A DNA stretch of 64,000 nucleotides from Rhizobium sp. 18055. GTDB lineage: Bacteria > Pseudomonadota > Alphaproteobacteria > Rhizobiales > Rhizobiaceae. Within the stretch, counting starts at the first letter, position 1; each line of letters opens with the position of its first letter. Of the stretch, positions 35,111 through 43,685 are shown piece after piece. The position numbers and the translations under genes were made by a program. Where the stretch lies: assembly GCF_902706285.1 (NCBI RefSeq), contig NZ_CACSKD010000003.1, positions 124,001 through 188,000 of the forward strand, in the 5' to 3' direction. Below the pieces are notes generated by a model. It was not told the DNA's origin. It was given only the letters and a program-made list of their open reading frames with translations, and did not search any database.

Positions 35111-36034
35111 ATGATAAAAGACAAAGACCAATCCTTTTCGCGCCAGCGCCGCCTGCTTCTCGCCGGTATGGCTGGAGCCCTCGTTCTTCCCCGGATCGCA
35201 AACGCCTTCGACGTTCCCCCCGAGCCGCGCCTGATTACCCGGGACTACGCCAAGGTGCGCAACCGCTTCCGCACCAAGCTGTTGGAAAAGGGCCCGGCGC
35301 CGGACAAGTACGAGCCGCTCGAGGCGCCGGCCAATGCCGAGAAGATCTTCTATCGCTCCGGCTATGGTGGCGAACTGGAACTGGTCGCCTGGGTGTCGAA
35401 ATACAAGCGTGAGCACAAGGCAAAGCCCGGCGTTCTGTTCCTGCACGGCGGCAATGCCATGGGTGTCGGACACTGGAACCTGATGGGTCCCTATGTCGAT
35501 GCCGGCTTCGTCGTGCTGATGCCATCGGTGCGTGGCGAAAACGGCCAGCTCGGCAATTTCTCCGGCTTCTACGACGAGGTGGACGACGTATTGGCGGCCT
35601 CAGATCGTCTGGCGCATCTGCCGGGTGTCGATCCGAACCGGTTGTTCATCGCCGGCCACAGCATCGGTGGCACGCTTGCCATGCTGACGGCGATGAGCAC
35701 CCACAAGTTCCGTGCCGCAGCGCCGATCTCGGGCAATCCCGATGCCTTCCGCTTCTTCAACCGCTATCCGCAGGATATCCGCTTCGACGACGACAATAAG
35801 CACGAGTTCGAGGTGCGCACGGCTCTCTGCTACGCGCAGAGCTTCAAGTGCCCGGTTCGCGTCGTCCACGGCACCGACGAATCCCACTTCAACGACCGCG
35901 CCGGCCTGCTCGCCAGCCGCGCGCGTGCCGGTGGCGTCCGCATCGAGACCGACACGGCCAAGGGCAATCACACCTCGGCCCTGCCGACCGAGATCGAGCA
36001 GAGCATCCGCTTCTTCCACGGCGTCGCCGCGTAA
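35111..36034 (+). CDS. Tat-type secreted alpha/beta hydrolase
   Basis: A 307-residue hydrolase with an N-terminal twin-arginine-like signal SRQRRLLLAGMAGALVLP (about residues 10-27) and predicted cleavage after ANA. The catalytic domain has LFLHGGNAMG, the nucleophile elbow GHSIGG (serine) and a late GNHTS histidine. Similar to dienelactone hydrolase/prolyl oligopeptidase-like esterases. The ATG at 35111 follows GGAAGAG; the upstream frame is cysteine-rich and not supported. Confidence 0.83.
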   Translation: MIKDKDQSFSRQRRLLLAGMAGALVLPRIANAFDVPPEPRLITRDYAKVRNRFRTKLLEKGPAPDKYEPLEAPANAEKIFYRSGYGGELELVAWVSKYKREHKAKPGVLFLHGGNAMGVGHWNLMGPYVDAGFVVLMPSVRGENGQLGNFSGFYDEVDDVLAASDRLAHLPGVDPNRLFIAGHSIGGTLAMLTAMSTHKFRAAAPISGNPDAFRFFNRYPQDIRFDDDNKHEFEVRTALCYAQSFKCPVRVVHGTDESHFNDRAGLLASRARAGGVRIETDTAKGNHTSALPTEIEQSIRFFHGVAA

Positions 36035-36155
36035 TCAGCCCTCCGGAAACAGAGTGGCGGCGCCTGAAACAGGAGCCGCCGCCAGCTTCGCGCCAGCCGC
36101 GCGTGCCATCCTGACGGCAGCTATAGATGTCGCTGTTATCGATGAGGGTGGTTTT

Positions 36156-36992
36156 ATGAATGGTCTAAGCCGGTTGTCGGCCATCTCAGGGCTTGTGATC
36201 GCGACCCTGTCGCTGAGCGCCTGCAACATCCTCATTCCCGATACCGGTGCCACCGATCCCGCCCGCTTCGTTCAGGAAACCTATCCGGTGTTCTACAAGC
36301 CGCCGGGCGTCGATCCCGATCGCGTCAGGGCGATCAATGCGCCGGTGCCGCAGCGCCCCGGTGTCCCGGCGACGCTCTACAATCAGAGCTACGGCATCCC
36401 CGGAGCGACCCAGACCCGGACCTACGGCATGCCGCTGATCAATCCGGTGCAGGCGGCGCTCTATGGTGAGGTCAGGGACAATGATTTCACCCTGCCGGCC
36501 ATCCCGGTCAGCCGTGTCGATCCTGACTACATGCGCCAGGAAGTGTCCTATCCCTCGACCGAGAAGCCCGGCACCATCGTCGTCGATACCAAGAGCAAGC
36601 ACCTCTATTTCATCGAGCCGGGCGGCAAGGCGATGCGCTATGGTGTCGGCCTCGGCCGCGAGGGTTATGCATGGTCCGGCCGCGGCGTCATCCAGTGGAA
36701 GCAGAAATGGCCGCGCTGGACGCCGCCCGACGAAATGGTGCAGCGCCAGCCCGACGTCCGCTCCTTCTCGGCTGCCAATGGCGGCATGAACCCGGGCCTC
36801 GGCAATCCGCTCGGCGCGCGCGCCATGTACATCTTCAAGAATGGCGAGGATACGCTCTACCGCATCCACGGAACGCCGGACTGGCAGTCGATCGGCAAAT
36901 CGACCTCGTCGGGTTGCGTGCGGATGATGAACCAGGACGTCATCGACCTTTACGATCGTGTTTCCGCCAAGTCGGAGATCGTGGTGATGTAG
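36156..36992 (+). CDS. L,D-transpeptidase lipoprotein (YkuD domain)
   Basis: A 278-residue peptidoglycan-crosslinking enzyme. A lipoprotein signal ends in the lipobox LSAC (C23). The YkuD domain follows, with IHGTPDWQSIGKSTSSGCVRM, catalytic cysteine C254 and the HG motif. It would form 3-3 crosslinks or attach outer-membrane protein to the wall. ATG 36156 follows GAGGGTGG. The next gene encodes a close paralog. Confidence 0.92.
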   Translation: MNGLSRLSAISGLVIATLSLSACNILIPDTGATDPARFVQETYPVFYKPPGVDPDRVRAINAPVPQRPGVPATLYNQSYGIPGATQTRTYGMPLINPVQAALYGEVRDNDFTLPAIPVSRVDPDYMRQEVSYPSTEKPGTIVVDTKSKHLYFIEPGGKAMRYGVGLGREGYAWSGRGVIQWKQKWPRWTPPDEMVQRQPDVRSFSAANGGMNPGLGNPLGARAMYIFKNGEDTLYRIHGTPDWQSIGKSTSSGCVRMMNQDVIDLYDRVSAKSEIVVM

Positions 36993-37160
36993 CTTGGCAA
37001 CAGGGGGCGTGAGAACGTTCGCCGAAGCAGGGACACGTCTTCGTGAGGTTCTGGCTTATTTGGGATAACGGGGTAGTTTCCTTGAACTGTGACAAGCGTT
37101 GAATAACCTCCAGGAGATGGCGTTCGCCGTGTCCGCGCCAAAGGAAATCAGACCCGCGTT

Positions 37161-37886
37161 ATGAGCTTTGAAAACACCATATCCCGCCGCAGCTTTCTAT
37201 CGCTTTCGGCGATGACTGCGGCTTCAGCGCTGGCAGGCTGTGCGTCCACCTCGGGCACCGGCCAGATGGGCGGGCAGCCGATGTCCTTCCCCAATCCGAT
37301 CCGCGCCTTCCAGACGACACCGGCACCGACGGACGCTGAACTTGCCGTCATGTACGGCCCGATCGAGGACGGCGGCTTCCTGATCCCGCCGGTTCCCTAC
37401 CAGCAGATCGACCCGCGCTTTTATCGCCAGCAGGTCATCGATCCGACCGGCGAACAGCCGGGCACGATCGTCGTCGATACCCCGTCGCGCTTCCTCTATC
37501 TGGTCCAGCCGGGCGGCACCGCGATGCGCTACGGCGTCGGTATCGGCCGCGAGGGCTTTGCCTGGCAGGGCGACGGCGTCATCCAGTGGCGCCAGAAATG
37601 GCCGCGCTGGAAGCCACCGAACGAGATGGTCGCGCGTCAGCCGGAACTCGTCAAATACTCGATCGAGAACGGCGGCATGGAACCGGGCCTGAAGAACCCG
37701 CTCGGCGCCCGCGCGCTCTACATCTTCTCCGGCGGCCAGGACACGCTCTACCGCCTGCACGGCAATCCGGACTGGCGCTCGATCGGCAAGGCCGTGTCTT
37801 CGGGCTGCGTCCGCCTGCTCAACCAGGACATCATCGACCTCTACGACCGGGTGCCGTACAAGGCACCGATCGTGGTCAAGCAGTAA
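37161..37886 (+). CDS. L,D-transpeptidase lipoprotein (YkuD domain), second copy
   Basis: A 241-residue paralog of the upstream enzyme. Its signal begins SRRSFLSLSAMTAASALAGC, a twin-arginine type signal that ends in a lipobox, so it may be a Tat-exported lipoprotein. The YkuD domain (C216 in SSGCVRL) is near-identical in motif order to the neighbour (WQGDGVIQWRQKWPRW against WSGRGVIQWKQKWPRW). Likely duplicated, then diverged in export signal. Confidence 0.92.
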   Translation: MSFENTISRRSFLSLSAMTAASALAGCASTSGTGQMGGQPMSFPNPIRAFQTTPAPTDAELAVMYGPIEDGGFLIPPVPYQQIDPRFYRQQVIDPTGEQPGTIVVDTPSRFLYLVQPGGTAMRYGVGIGREGFAWQGDGVIQWRQKWPRWKPPNEMVARQPELVKYSIENGGMEPGLKNPLGARALYIFSGGQDTLYRLHGNPDWRSIGKAVSSGCVRLLNQDIIDLYDRVPYKAPIVVKQ

Positions 37887-37898
37887 GCCATCATCTTC

Positions 37899-37980
37899 GT
37901 CTCTCCCCGATCAGGGGAGAGACAGCTCGCGGCCGGCTCCTTGCCCGCCGCCGCCAGAGGCCGGCCTCATCCCCAGAATG
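37899..37980. repeat. divergent copy of the dispersed palindromic repeat
   Basis: GTCTCTCCCC (37899-37908) and GGGGAGAGAC (37914-37923) form a ten-pair stem with loop GATCA; the tail has GGCCTCATCCCC. Related to but distinct from the copies at 14734, 33215 and 41934. It may terminate transcription of the second transpeptidase gene. Confidence 0.65.
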
Positions 37981-38011
37981 CCGACATTCTCTCGTCCTCA
38001 AATGCCAGATA

Positions 38012-38152
38012 GTGGGCAGTGACCCCGTCGATGATCTTCGACACGTCAACCCGTCATTGGTGCGCAAGCTCGGCATGGTCCTGCGCCGCGACAAGCACCT
38101 GAACCTCGGCCTGCGGGAAATGATGAATTCGCTGCGCGCGGTCGGCTCGTGA
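38012..38152 (+). pseudogene. C-terminal fragment resembling a LysR-type regulator
   Basis: About 46 codons (GSDPVDDLRHVNPSLVRK, then LGMVLRRDKHLNLGLREMM to a TGA at 38150) have the look of the C-terminal end of a LysR-family substrate domain, where V-R-x-L-G-M-V-x-R-x-x-x-L is common. Nothing upstream continues it: the preceding bases are repeat sequence. Read as a gene remnant; recognition is tentative. Confidence 0.4.
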
Positions 38153-38169
38153 CGGTGGCTTCGCCGAGG

Positions 38170-38895
38170 TTATTCGGCGGCTGACGGTGGTGACGTCTCC
38201 CCGATCCCGTGGATATCACGGATCTCGGCTGCGACCAGCTGCTGCAGGCGCCAGAGGTTGCGGTCGTGGATGCCGAAATGCTCCAGATGGGTCACGGTGT
38301 TGTAGAGGTATTCGGCGCAGGAGCCGACATAGCCGCAGGCCCGCGCCAGAGTGGCTGCCACCGAGGGCAGGGGCGCCTTCGAACATATCCTGTCGCCTGT
38401 CGGCCCGACCCAGAAGCCGAGCGTCCGCGTTCGTCCCGCTTGCGTCTTCACCGGCAGCCAGCGGACCGTCCTGATGTGATCCCGGTCGCTGATTTCGCGC
38501 CGCAGAAGCCGTGCGATCTGCGCCGTCCGGTCGCCCTCTGGCAGCCGGTAGATGACGCCGTCACATTGGCCGCCGCGCTCCAGCGCCATCATCAGCCCCG
38601 CCTGGTCGGGCGAGCCGCGCCAGCTCTTGATCTCCAGACAGAAGGAGCGATGCCAGCCCATCGCCGTCGCCCGCTGCTTTTCCACGAACTCGAATTCCGG
38701 CTTCCAGATCAGCGATCCATAGGCAAACACCCAGAGCGGTTCGCTGCCGCTTTCCTCAGTCAGCCGGGCGGTGAAGGCGGTAAAGTCGTCGTCGGTCAGC
38801 GTCGTGCGGCGCGGGTCCGGGCCGGGGTCGGTCTCTTCGCGGTAGCAGAGCTGCACGAGATCGGGGGTAAGGCACATGGTGCGTGTTTTGGACAT
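38170..38895 (-). CDS. gamma-glutamylcyclotransferase (ChaC-like)
   Basis: A 241-residue protein that would cleave glutathione to 5-oxoproline and Cys-Gly. The nucleotide-like binding motif FAYGSLIW and the later catalytic-glutamate region are as in ChaC, with MGWHRSFCLEIKSWRGSP and AEYLYNTVTHLEHFGI segments. ATG 38893-38895 (MSKTRTMCL) is chosen; longer frames extend to 38988 without support. It might supply cysteine or modulate glutathione under stress. Confidence 0.86.
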   Translation of the reverse strand: MSKTRTMCLTPDLVQLCYREETDPGPDPRRTTLTDDDFTAFTARLTEESGSEPLWVFAYGSLIWKPEFEFVEKQRATAMGWHRSFCLEIKSWRGSPDQAGLMMALERGGQCDGVIYRLPEGDRTAQIARLLRREISDRDHIRTVRWLPVKTQAGRTRTLGFWVGPTGDRICSKAPLPSVAATLARACGYVGSCAEYLYNTVTHLEHFGIHDRNLWRLQQLVAAEIRDIHGIGETSPPSAAE

Positions 38896-39046
38896 GACAT
38901 CTCGCAATTCCTCCCGACTGGCCCCCCGACTGGATTGCGCGAACAAACGTCGCATCTGCAAATTTCGCAAACTGGCCGCAGGAGTCAACTGCCGATCGGC
39001 CGCTTCGCCGCTATTTCACTTGGTCAGCGGCAGGAGAAGCGCCGGT

Positions 39047-39514
39047 TCATACCGCGGCCGTCAGGTTGGCCCGCAAGCCCTGCAGCATCTCGCGGATGGT
39101 CGCCATCTCTTCCAGCGTGCAGCCTGCCGACTGGCCGATCGCCGCCATGATCGTATCGACCTCGCCGCGCATCGCTTCGCCGTTCGCGGTCAGCGATACG
39201 ATCACCTGCCGCTCGTCGTTCGGATCGCGGGTGCGGGTGATCAACCCGTTCTGCTCCAGCCGTTTCAGCAATGGCGACAGCGTGCCGGAATCGAGGTCGA
39301 GCTGCTCGCCGATGCTTTTCACCGGCAACGCCGCCTTTTCCCACAGCACCAGCATGACCAGATATTGCGGATAGGTCAGGCCGACCTTGTCGAGGATCGG
39401 CTTGTAGGCGCGCGTGAAGGCGTGTGCCGTCGAGTAGACAGCAAAGCACAGCTGCCGCTCGAGCCGTTTTTCCTCTTCGGGAATGTCCATCGTCTTTGTC
39501 GTCTGCGCTGTCAT
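39047..39514 (-). CDS. ohrR: organic hydroperoxide regulator OhrR (MarR family)
   Basis: A 155-residue MarR-family repressor of the 2-Cys OhrR class. The peroxidatic cysteine is C23 in RQLCFAVYS, and the resolving cysteine is C132 in SAGCTLEEM. The winged helix reads SIGEQLDLDSGTLSPLLKRLE. Oxidation by organic hydroperoxide should release the ohr promoter. It is divergent from ohr, with two palindromes between. ATG 39512-39514 fits the family. Confidence 0.93.
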   Translation of the reverse strand: MTAQTTKTMDIPEEEKRLERQLCFAVYSTAHAFTRAYKPILDKVGLTYPQYLVMLVLWEKAALPVKSIGEQLDLDSGTLSPLLKRLEQNGLITRTRDPNDERQVIVSLTANGEAMRGEVDTIMAAIGQSAGCTLEEMATIREMLQGLRANLTAAV

Positions 39515-39559
39515 CGCCTCATTCCTTATGCCCGCATTCTCCTCTTTTCGGATTCCGAA

Positions 39560-39597
39560 TGCAATTTGCAAAATTCACTTGCGTACAATTTAATTGT
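39560..39597. promoter_or_regulatory. OhrR operator palindromes
   Basis: Two perfect dyads in the ohrR-ohr divergent region: TGCAA-T-TTGCA (39560-39570) and ACAATT-T-AATTGT (39585-39597). The second, with flanking TACAA and GTGCA, resembles described OhrR boxes. Confidence 0.7.
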
Positions 39598-39650
39598 GCA
39601 ATATAGAAAATGCAACACCAACGCACCAACCCAAAGCCAAGGAGACTGAC

Positions 39651-40073
39651 ATGCCTATCCTGTACACAACCAAAGCTTCTGCCACCGGTGGCCGCGCAGG
39701 CCGCGCCGTTACCGAAAATGGCGCTCTCGACGTCACCCTGACCGTTCCGAAGGAACTCGGCGGCGACGGCGCTACCGGCACCAACCCTGAACAGCTCTTT
39801 GCTGCCGGCTATTCGGCCTGCTTCCTCGGTGCCCTGAAATTTGTTGCAGGCCAGCAGAAGGTCAAGATTCCCGAAGACACGACCGTGTCGGCGACCGTCG
39901 GTATCGGCCCGCGCGAAGATGGCGGCGGCTTCGGCATCGAGGTGGCGCTGTCCGTCAACATCCCGGGCATGGACAAGGCCGAAGCTGAAAAGCTTGCCGC
40001 CGCAGCCCACATCGTTTGCCCATACAGCCACGCCCTGCGCACCTCGACTGAAGTGCCTGTCACCGTCGCCTGA
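39651..40073 (+). CDS. ohr: organic hydroperoxide reductase Ohr
   Basis: A 140-residue thiol peroxidase that reduces organic hydroperoxides to alcohols with lipoylated reductants. Catalytic C57 (SACFLGAL) and C123 (VCPYSHA), with an arginine near residue 15-18 and E47, are in place. AAGGAG precedes the ATG at 39651. It is followed by a strong intrinsic terminator, so it is monocistronic. Confidence 0.95.
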   Translation: MPILYTTKASATGGRAGRAVTENGALDVTLTVPKELGGDGATGTNPEQLFAAGYSACFLGALKFVAGQQKVKIPEDTTVSATVGIGPREDGGGFGIEVALSVNIPGMDKAEAEKLAAAAHIVCPYSHALRTSTEVPVTVA

Positions 40074-40095
40074 TACGCATCAGCCCGATTGATCC

Positions 40096-40133
40096 GCAAA
40101 AGCGCCGTGCTCCCAGGAGTGCGGCGCTTTTGC
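40096..40133 (+). terminator. intrinsic terminator of ohr
   Basis: GCAAAAGCGCCG (40096-40107) and CGGCGCTTTTGC (40122-40133) form a perfect twelve-pair stem. The 3' arm contains TTTT; it lies 23 bases past the ohr stop. Confidence 0.85.
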
Positions 40134-40443
40134 GTTCTGCGGTGTAGGCAGATTTAGGCATCTATAAAGAATGCTGACCATGTCATCATACCAGTTGACG
40201 TGCCCTGCGCATTTTGAAAGAGTTGCGGGGCTCGCTGGGGGAGGAGGTATGTCCGCTGCAGCTCAAGCATCAGGCGCATCCGGTTTTCGAGCGCCACCGC
40301 TGCTGAGACGTCGGACATCAAAGGCTACCTTTCGGAGTAGGGCCAGAGATCAACATCAAGCATTCCCGCAGGGCGGGGTTGCATAGCGCAGGGCGCATCG
40401 GGGGCCGGGATCGGTCGGAATGCGCTCTTGTCGGGAGGACTAT
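40134..40443. other. gene-free leader region of the MFS gene
   Basis: About 310 bases hold no convincing gene. A small frame from 40171 lacks codon and start support. The interval probably carries the MFS gene promoter, but I see no definite element. Confidence 0.5.
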
Positions 40444-41775
40444 GTGAACGCGACGTTTAAACTATCGGAACAGGACGAGCAGGTCGAAAAATCGGCGATC
40501 AGGAAGATCTCGATCCGCATTGTTCCCTTCATTGCATTGATGTTCTTCATCAATTTCCTCGACCGCACGGCCATTTCCTTCGCCGGTCCGAATGGCATGA
40601 CCCAGGATCTCGGCATGACCGCGGCCCAGTTCGGCTTTGCCGCGGGCATCTTCTTCTTCGGCTACATCGTTCTTGAAATCCCGAGCAACCTGGCGCTCCA
40701 CAAATACGGCGCCCGTCGCTGGCTGGCCCGCATCATGGTGACCTGGGGCATTGTCGCCCTGCTCTTCACCTGGGTCAGCAGCATCACCGGCCTGTATACG
40801 CTGCGCTTCCTGCTCGGCGTTGCCGAAGCCGGCTTTTTCCCCGGTGCGATTCTCTATCTGAGCACCTGGGTCCCCGGCCGCCATCGCGCCAAGATCCTGG
40901 CGCTCTTCTATCTCGCCCAGCCGCTGACCACGGTCATCGGTGCGCCGATCGCCTCGCTGCTGATCCAGGCGCATGGCCTGTTTGGTCTCGAAGGCTGGCG
41001 GGTGATGTTCTTCGGCGTCTCCGTACCGGCCATCATCGTCGGCATTGTCACCTGGTTCTACCTGCCCGATACCCCAACCGCTGCCAAGTGGCTGAACGAG
41101 GACGAGCGCACCTGGCTCAACCGCGAACTCGCCAAGGAAGAAGTCGGCAAGCTATCGGGCCATGGCGGCATGACCCTGCAGGCACTGAAGGACAAGCGCG
41201 TCTGGCTGCTGTCCTGCATCTACTTCGGCCTGATCTACGGTCTCTACGCGCTGGCCTTCTTCCTGCCGACCATCATCGGCGGTTTCGAAACCAAGTTCGG
41301 CACCAAGTTCGGCGTCTTCGAAAAGGGCCTGATCACCGCCATCCCGTACCTGCCGGCCGCCTTCGCGCTGTTCTTCTGGAGCCGCGATGCCTCCAAGCGC
41401 GGCGTCCGTGCCTGGCATGTCGGCATCCCGGCGCTGGTCGGCGCCATCAGCATTCCGCTTGCCCTGCTGATGTCCTCGCCTGAAGCCACCGTGCTCGCCA
41501 TCACGCTCACGGCCTGCGCGATCTTCTCGGCGCTACCGAATTTCTGGTCGTTCCCCTCGCGCTTCCTGACGGGTGCGGCGGCTGCCGCCGGCATCGCCCT
41601 GATCAACACGGTGGGCAACCTCGCCGGCTTCGCCGCCCCTTACATCACCGGTGCGGTCAAGGATGCCACAGGCCTCTACGAAATGCCGATGTTCATCGTC
41701 GGCGCCTTCATGCTGCTCTCGGCCATCCTCGCCTTCTCGATCGGCAAGGTCATCAAGGACCCGGACGCGAAGTAA
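40444..41775 (+). CDS. MFS transporter, anion:cation symporter family
   Basis: A 443-residue twelve-helix transporter. The first helix has FINFLDRTAISFAGPNGM, then the loop LALHKYGARRWLARIM; both are typical of the anion:cation symporter (ACS) group that includes sugar-acid, phthalate and tartrate permeases. GTG at 40444 (NATFKLSEQ) follows GGGAGGACTAT and is preferred to ATG 40420. The substrate is unknown and no catabolic genes adjoin. Confidence 0.88.
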   Translation: MNATFKLSEQDEQVEKSAIRKISIRIVPFIALMFFINFLDRTAISFAGPNGMTQDLGMTAAQFGFAAGIFFFGYIVLEIPSNLALHKYGARRWLARIMVTWGIVALLFTWVSSITGLYTLRFLLGVAEAGFFPGAILYLSTWVPGRHRAKILALFYLAQPLTTVIGAPIASLLIQAHGLFGLEGWRVMFFGVSVPAIIVGIVTWFYLPDTPTAAKWLNEDERTWLNRELAKEEVGKLSGHGGMTLQALKDKRVWLLSCIYFGLIYGLYALAFFLPTIIGGFETKFGTKFGVFEKGLITAIPYLPAAFALFFWSRDASKRGVRAWHVGIPALVGAISIPLALLMSSPEATVLAITLTACAIFSALPNFWSFPSRFLTGAAAAAGIALINTVGNLAGFAAPYITGAVKDATGLYEMPMFIVGAFMLLSAILAFSIGKVIKDPDAK

Positions 41776-41800
41776 GTTCCCGGCCTTTGTGACGAACGAG

Positions 41801-41831
41801 AACCCGGTCTGCGCTGCAGGCCGGGTTTTTT
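41801..41831 (+). terminator. intrinsic terminator of the MFS gene
   Basis: AACCCGGTCTGC pairs with GCAGGCCGGGTT (twelve pairs including one G-T) around a three-base loop and is followed by a T run. Confidence 0.92.
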
Positions 41832-41933
41832 GCGTTTTTGGGGGCAGGGCGTCTCGTCCGTCGCGTGGCGCTCCGTCCGCTCGCTCCGGCGTCGCTCACC
41901 CCTCATCGCCTCGCTGACGCTCACCACGATTGT

Positions 41934-41981
41934 CTTCTCCCCAACGGGGAGAAGGTGCCGGCAGGCGGATGAGGGGGCTCC
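41934..41981. repeat. dispersed rhizobial palindromic repeat
   Basis: CTTCTCCCC-AAC-GGGGAGAAG at 41934-41954, followed by the tail GGTGCCGGCAGGCGGATGAG and GGGGCT. Same family as at 14734 and 33215. Confidence 0.85.
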
Positions 41982-42016
41982 GAATTCGCCGATCATGACC
42001 ATTAGCTCTTTCCATC

Positions 42017-42042
42017 GGAAATAAAATCAATATATTATTTCC
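42017..42042. promoter_or_regulatory. operator of the ParS/RES module
   Basis: GGAAATAA (42017-42024) and TTATTTCC (42035-42042) are perfect eight-base arms ten bases apart, ending 17 bases before the antitoxin start. Likely autoregulation site. Confidence 0.65.
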
Positions 42043-42059
42043 AAGGAAAGGACGCAGCC

Positions 42060-42443
42060 ATGGCTCTCGCAACTCTCTTATCGGATCCGCGCCCCGCAGA
42101 ATCAGCCGTCATCACCAAGGCCGCCGTCAACGCTGCCGATCGGCTCGGCATCAGCGCCCGCACGCTGTCGTCCGTTCTCGGCCTGTCGGAAGCCACCGTC
42201 TCGCGCATGAAGCGGCAGGATTATCTGCTCGATCGCGGTTCCAAATCCTTCGAGCTCGCCATCCTGCTGGTGCGCCTGTTCCGCTCGCTCGATGCCATCG
42301 TCGGTGGTGACGAAGCGGTGGCGCGGACATGGCTGCGCAATGCCAACACCGCACTCGGCGCAACGCCGCTCGAAAAGATCGTCAGCATATCAGGATTGAC
42401 CGATGTCCTTGCCTACCTGGACGCCCGCCGCGCTCTCGTCTGA
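42060..42443 (+). CDS. Xre/MbcA/ParS-type antitoxin (DUF2384)
   Basis: A 127-residue antitoxin. The N-terminal half has an Xre-like HTH (SARTLSSVLGLSEATVSRM); the C-terminal half is the toxin-binding DUF2384 domain (AILLVRLFRSLDAIVGGDE...ARTWLRNANTALGATPLEKI). AAGGAAAGGACG precedes the ATG at 42060. The RES toxin gene overlaps its last 41 bases in another frame. Confidence 0.9.
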   Translation: MALATLLSDPRPAESAVITKAAVNAADRLGISARTLSSVLGLSEATVSRMKRQDYLLDRGSKSFELAILLVRLFRSLDAIVGGDEAVARTWLRNANTALGATPLEKIVSISGLTDVLAYLDARRALV

Positions 42444-43158
42444 GGCACACCCGGTTGCTGGCCGCTTCTGGCGGTTGGTCGAGGCGCAACACCAGATTTC
42501 GACGCTGAAGATCGTCGATACGCTGGAGGAACAGGCATTGCTCGAAAGTCTGCTGGAGGAAAGCAAGCCGGCGCTGCCGCCGGAATGCCAAGGCCTCGAC
42601 TACCTGCTGGCCACGCCCTTCCGCTACGGCGCCATCTATCCGCACGGTTCGCGCTTCCGCCGGGCAGGGCGAACGCTTGGCGTCTATTACGCCTCTGAAA
42701 AGGTCGAGACGGCGCTCGCCGAAATGGCCTTCTACCGGCTGCTGTTCTTCGCCGATTCGCCCGACACGCCGCTGCCGTCGAACGCTGCCGAATACACCGC
42801 CTTTTCGGCTGCGATCGAAACGGCGAGAGCAATCGATCTCACCGCATCCCCGCTCGACCGCGACCACGCCGTCTGGAGCGATCCCATCCGCTACGAGCCC
42901 TGCCAGTCGCTCGCCGATGCCGCGCGCGAGGCCAAATGCCAGGCCATCCTCTACGCCTCGGTCCGCGATCCAGGCCACGGCCGCAACGTCGCGCTGCTCA
43001 CCGCATCGGCGTTTGCAGCCCGCGAACCGCTGGAGCGACAGACATGGCGCATCCGCCTGTCGGCATCCGGCGTGCAGGCATTGTGTGAATTCCCGAAAAT
43101 CAGGATCGGCTTTGCGCGCGCCGATTTCGCCGGCGATCCCCGGATTGCAGGACGCTAG
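42403..43158 (+). CDS. RES-domain toxin (NAD-depleting family)
   Basis: A 251-residue RES-domain protein. The name-giving residues are visible: R in GRFWRL, E in YYASEKVETALAEM, and S later in the domain. Relatives (MbcT, ParT) degrade NAD+ or modify nucleotide-using enzymes and kill or arrest the cell unless bound by their antitoxin. ATG 42403 lies inside the antitoxin gene, an unusually long 41-base overlap. Its stop overlaps the stop of the convergent MarR gene by four bases. Confidence 0.88.
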   Translation: MSLPTWTPAALSSEAHPVAGRFWRLVEAQHQISTLKIVDTLEEQALLESLLEESKPALPPECQGLDYLLATPFRYGAIYPHGSRFRRAGRTLGVYYASEKVETALAEMAFYRLLFFADSPDTPLPSNAAEYTAFSAAIETARAIDLTASPLDRDHAVWSDPIRYEPCQSLADAAREAKCQAILYASVRDPGHGRNVALLTASAFAAREPLERQTWRIRLSASGVQALCEFPKIRIGFARADFAGDPRIAGR

Positions 43159-43601
43159 GCCAACGCCTGCAGATCCTGCCGCAGCCGCTCGGCATTGCCC
43201 TCCGGCAGGGATTTTTCCAGCGCCGCATGGGTGCTTTCCCAGATCGGCAGCGCCGCCGAAAGCACGGTTCTGCCCTCGGGCGTCAGCCGCAGAAGCCGTC
43301 CGCGTCTGTCCTTCGGGTTGGCGATCACGTCGACCCAGCCGCGCCGCTGCAGCGGCTTCAGCGCCGCCGTCAGCGTCGTCTGGTCCATCGCCAGCAGCTT
43401 GGCAACCGGTCCCATCGGCGGCGGTTCAGGGCGGTTGAGCGACATCATCAGCGAGAATTGCCCGTTGGTCAGTCCGGCCGGCCTCAGCGCATCGTCGAAC
43501 AACCGCGCCAGCGCCCGCGCCGCCCGCTGCGCATGCAGGCAAAGGCAGGTGTCGCGCACCAGCAGCGTCGTCCCATAGGGAATCTCTATCGCGTTTGACA
43601 T
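43155..43601 (-). CDS. MarR-family transcriptional regulator
   Basis: A 148-residue winged-helix regulator. The HTH region reads GPVAKLLAMDQTTLTAALKPLQRRGWV, then NPKDRRGRLLRLT. Near the N-terminus TCLCL holds two cysteines that could sense oxidants, though not in OhrR spacing. It is divergent from the DUF899 gene with a twelve-base perfect palindrome between them, suggesting it controls that gene. Confidence 0.87.
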   Translation of the reverse strand: MSNAIEIPYGTTLLVRDTCLCLHAQRAARALARLFDDALRPAGLTNGQFSLMMSLNRPEPPPMGPVAKLLAMDQTTLTAALKPLQRRGWVDVIANPKDRRGRLLRLTPEGRTVLSAALPIWESTHAALEKSLPEGNAERLRQDLQALA

Positions 43602-43612
43602 GCGCAATTTCT

Positions 43613-43624
43613 ATTGATATCAAT
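43613..43624. promoter_or_regulatory. candidate MarR operator
   Basis: The perfect palindrome ATTGATATCAAT lies between the divergent MarR and DUF899 genes, 11 bases from the MarR start. Confidence 0.6.
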
Positions 43625-43685
43625 GTATATAGTCAAGGAAAAGGAAAATGGACCGTCTCGGTCGCGCCGGAGGAGGGCGCAGACG

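Noticed and set aside
40171..40386. Small open frame before the MFS gene
   Set aside because: Low-complexity Arg/Ala-rich translation without a suitable ribosome-binding spacing.
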